NCBI GenBank assembly: GCA_902773925.1
Contig: CACYGI010000001.1
Span: forward strand, 248,001-312,000
Source of the DNA: an uncultured Bacteroidia bacterium
Lineage (GTDB): Bacteria; Bacteroidota; Bacteroidia; Bacteroidales; UBA932
DNA: 64,000 bases
Direction of reading: 5' to 3'
Below the pieces are notes generated by a model. The model saw nothing but the letters and a program-made list of their open reading frames with translations, was not told the origin of the DNA and ran no database searches. Below are positions 62,000-64,000 of the stretch, in pieces; position 1 is the first letter of the stretch, and each line of letters starts with the position of its first letter. Both the position numbers and the translations under genes were made by a program.

Positions 62000-63179
62000 T
62001 ATAGCCTATCAGGGCTACGCCTCCGACTATCAGCAGTATATCGCTGAGGCGGATGACCACCGGGTAATAATCTACCACGAAATTGCCCGGCATCCGTACT
62101 ATGCCGAATTGTTGCTGGATGAGACATACCGCCAGGCCGATGATGACGCCCGCGGCAATGCCGAACAGCGAAATATACCAGCCTTCCTTGATGAAAATGC
62201 GCCGGATAAGCCCTTCCTGGGCACCCATCGCGCGCATTATCTCCACATCCGCGGTCTTCTCGATGATAAGCATCCTCAGAGAGCCCAGGATGTTGAATGA
62301 TATGATAATCATCATCAATATCAGAATCAGGTAGATGGCCAGCTTTTCGGAAGAGATCAGTTTGTAGAGAGTGTCATTCTGCTCGCGCCGCGTCTTGCAG
62401 GTAAACCCTTCACCGAAATGGCTTCGGACGGCATCGACCAGCGCCGGAGTGGCAAAACCCTTCGCGTCCAGAGCATCCTCCGTAGCATAGACCTCAAGAC
62501 TTGTGACCTCGCCCTGGCAGCCGAGCAGATCCTGCATCGCCCGCAGGGGCATAAAAATATATTTGCGGTCGAAGGCGTTGTCGAGCATCAGGATGCCGGC
62601 CGGAAAGAGCCGGACCTTGTTGAGCGAAGCCATCGGGTCCATCAGCGAAACATTCGCCCCGCGGGCAGGAAACCAGGCCTCAAGCGGTGTCAGGAATGAT
62701 GTCCTCAGCCCCAGGTTGTAGGCCAGCATTCGGCCCATCACGACCTGGTTGTTGTCTCCGTCCTGCAGGTCGAAAGTGCCTTCGGTCAGATGCCGGCGAA
62801 GCGCGGTGACTGCGGTGAAATTGCTGTCTACGCCCTGCGCCGTGGCAATCGCCTGGCGGCTGCCGTAGGTCAGGTAGATATTCTCCTCGACCACCTCGCA
62901 GACGGCGCGGACGCCGGTTTCGGCGCGAAGCGCCTCCATCTGCGCAGTATCAGGACGGAAGGTCTTGCCCTCCGCAGGCTCTATGACAATGTCAGCCGAG
63001 CAGGCATTGTAGAGCCCCTGCACTATGCTGTCGAAGCCGTTGTAGATCGACAGTACGATGACAAGGGCCGCGCATCCCGTGGCTATGCCGGCCGCGGAAA
63101 TGCCGGAGATGATATTGATGACGTTGTGGGACTTCTTTGCGAAAAGATAACGCCTTGCTATGAATCCTGAGAGGTTCAT
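61929..63179 (-). CDS. LolC/E-type ABC transporter permease
   Basis: The product is 416 aa. N-terminal FIARRYLFAKKSHNVINIISGIS and a helix (ISAAGIATGCAALVIVLSI) as in LolC/E, a ~200-residue periplasmic domain, and three C-terminal helices with EIMRAMGAQEGLIRRIFIKEGW. This permease class extracts lipoproteins from the inner membrane with LolD; Bacteroidota often have such orphan copies. It starts 10 bp after rbfA and is the last gene of the tyrS-rbfA-lolE run. It overlaps the convergent ThiL-like gene by 71 bp. Confidence 0.9.
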   Translation of the reverse strand: MNLSGFIARRYLFAKKSHNVINIISGISAAGIATGCAALVIVLSIYNGFDSIVQGLYNACSADIVIEPAEGKTFRPDTAQMEALRAETGVRAVCEVVEENIYLTYGSRQAIATAQGVDSNFTAVTALRRHLTEGTFDLQDGDNNQVVMGRMLAYNLGLRTSFLTPLEAWFPARGANVSLMDPMASLNKVRLFPAGILMLDNAFDRKYIFMPLRAMQDLLGCQGEVTSLEVYATEDALDAKGFATPALVDAVRSHFGEGFTCKTRREQNDTLYKLISSEKLAIYLILILMMIIISFNILGSLRMLIIEKTADVEIMRAMGAQEGLIRRIFIKEGWYISLFGIAAGVIIGLAVCLIQQQFGIVRMPGNFVVDYYPVVIRLSDILLIVGGVALIGYIIALIPRPARKTGNATVSRRLQA

Positions 63180-63189
63180 CGCCGGGAAG

Positions 63190-63537
63190 CTATTTCTTCA
63201 GAAGTTCGTCGATATGCTCCACGTAGTCAAGCGAATCGTCCAGGTAGAACGCCAATTCAGGCACGATGCGCAGCTGCTTTGCCACGAGGCGGCCGAGCTC
63301 GCCGCGCAGACGGCGGTTATCCTCCTCCAGGGTGGCCATTACGGCCTCTGCCTTGGATGAAGGGAAAATGCTCACATAGACCTTCGCCAGTGACAGGTCG
63401 GGGCTCATCTTGACGCCGCTGACCGTGACCATGGCTTCGCCGTAGGCCGCCATTCCCTTGCTGCGGATAATCTCGGCCATATCGCGCTGGATCTCGCGGG
63501 CCACTTTAAGCTGCCGGGTATTTTCGTTTTCAGCCAT
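63190..63537 (-). CDS. rbfA: 30S ribosome-binding factor RbfA
   Basis: The product is 115 aa from the ATG at 63537; the longer frame is the neighbouring gene's shadow. RbfA is a KH-like cold-shock factor for late 30S maturation. Seen: TRQLKVAREIQRDMAEII, VTVSGVKMSPDLSLAKVYVS, and the C-terminal YLDDSLDYVEHIDELL. The ATG overlaps the tyrS stop by one base (TAATG), so translation is coupled. It is placed between tyrS and a lolE-like gene rather than with infB. Confidence 0.94.
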   Translation of the reverse strand: MAENENTRQLKVAREIQRDMAEIIRSKGMAAYGEAMVTVSGVKMSPDLSLAKVYVSIFPSSKAEAVMATLEEDNRRLRGELGRLVAKQLRIVPELAFYLDDSLDYVEHIDELLKK

Positions 63538-64000
63538 TATGCGATACGTAGGATATAATAGTTTTTCTTTCCCTTCTGGACGAGAATATACTTGCCGTTG
63601 AGGATCATATCCTCGCTCAGGCAGGTGGCCGTATCGGCGATCCGGGCCTTGTTGACGCTCACTCCACCGCCCTGAATCATCTTGCGGCATTCACCCTTCG
63701 AAGGGAATACCGTAGTCTCTACGGCGAGAGCCTCCACGATATCCAGCGGCAGCTTTTCGCGTGCTATGGTCCACTGCGGGACTCCGTCAAATACCGAAAG
63801 GAAAGTGGCTTCGTCGAGAGCCTTGAGCGTCTCGGTCGTGCCTTTGCCGAAGAGCATCTCGGATGCGGCCAGGGCATTGTCGTACTCCTTCTGACCGTGG
63901 ACCATTACGGTCACTTCGCGCGCGAGCAGTTTCTGCAGTTCGCGGCGCTCCGGTGCCTCGCGATGGGCTGCAATGGCATTTTCGATCGTTTCGCGGTCGA
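63537..64000 (-). CDS. tyrS: tyrosyl-tRNA synthetase, 5' part outside the window
   Basis: About 154 C-terminal residues are visible. They include REAPERRELQKLLAREVTVMVH of the anticodon-binding part and a C-terminal S4-like RNA-binding domain (FPSKGECRKMIQGGGVSVNKARI). These identify TyrS. Catalytic HIGH and KMSKS lie beyond the right edge. The stop is shared with the rbfA start. First gene seen of the tyrS-rbfA-lolE run. Confidence 0.9.
   Translation of the reverse strand, partial: DRETIENAIAAHREAPERRELQKLLAREVTVMVHGQKEYDNALAASEMLFGKGTTETLKALDEATFLSVFDGVPQWTIAREKLPLDIVEALAVETTVFPSKGECRKMIQGGGVSVNKARIADTATCLSEDMILNGKYILVQKGKKNYYILRIA

Overview
The window reads as a chromosomal segment of a moderately GC-rich member of the Bacteroidales (Bacteroidota), possibly Rikenellaceae/Alistipes-like; that family guess is inference. 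The support is: many promoters with the Bacteroidota -7 box TAnnTTTG, a fused SecDF, fimbrillin-like and BspA-type LRR lipoproteins, a TMEM43-family protein, DUF5106 and DUF4143 proteins, and many lipoproteins of the Bacteroidota type. There is no rRNA, integrase or complete insertion sequence. Two tRNA genes are present, Pro-TGG and Ser-GCT.

Layout. 1-8.3 kb: end of an alpha/beta hydrolase gene, then ruvB-mfd (DNA repair), an outer-membrane protein, a helical repeat protein and lptC. 8.4-15.4 kb: a PpiD-like periplasmic chaperone, a very large coiled-coil lipoprotein (1261 aa) behind a long leader, and a beta-barrel protein. 15.5-27 kb: housekeeping genes, namely an ABC permease and mutS facing rsmA, then an EEP-family hydrolase, thyA-folA, ychF, a tandem SGNH lipoprotein and aspS. 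27-30.7 kb: an accessory region. It holds an AAA/DUF4143 ATPase bracketed by two copies of one terminator, followed by a dense array of short structured RNAs with their own promoters, three leaderless single-pass membrane miniproteins and an XRE regulator. 30.7-49.4 kb: three paralogous secreted proteins with a class I glutamine-amidotransferase-like domain (two fused to a fimbrillin-like N-terminus). They are interspersed with two class C serine hydrolases (one without its catalytic residues), a C69 peptidase, secDF, a YhfC protease, the tRNAs and a tocopherol-cyclase-like protein. 50.6-55.4 kb: an AT-richer island with an OLD-like ATPase and an ImmA/IrrE-PIN toxin-antitoxin module flanked by imperfect direct repeats. 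55.4-64 kb: another serine hydrolase, groESL, a DUF5106 lipoprotein, tadA, ispE, a ThiL/PurM-like protein, and a lolE-rbfA-tyrS operon running off the right edge.

Most interesting. (1) The RNA/miniprotein array at 28.6-30.65 kb consists of short RNA genes in at least two sequence families, repeated in both orientations with conserved junctions and mixed with 50-59 aa single-helix membrane proteins. I do not recognise it as a described system; it resembles type I toxin-antitoxin or decoy-RNA arrays. (2) The fimbrillin/amidotransferase/PPC-like fusions keep a complete Cys-His-Glu triad. (3) Several pseudo-enzyme pairings occur: a dead SGNH domain fused to a live one, and a dead class C hydrolase downstream of a live one. 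(4) A helically phased AAACG motif recurs in three intergenic gaps. Functions come from motif recognition by eye; no database search was run.
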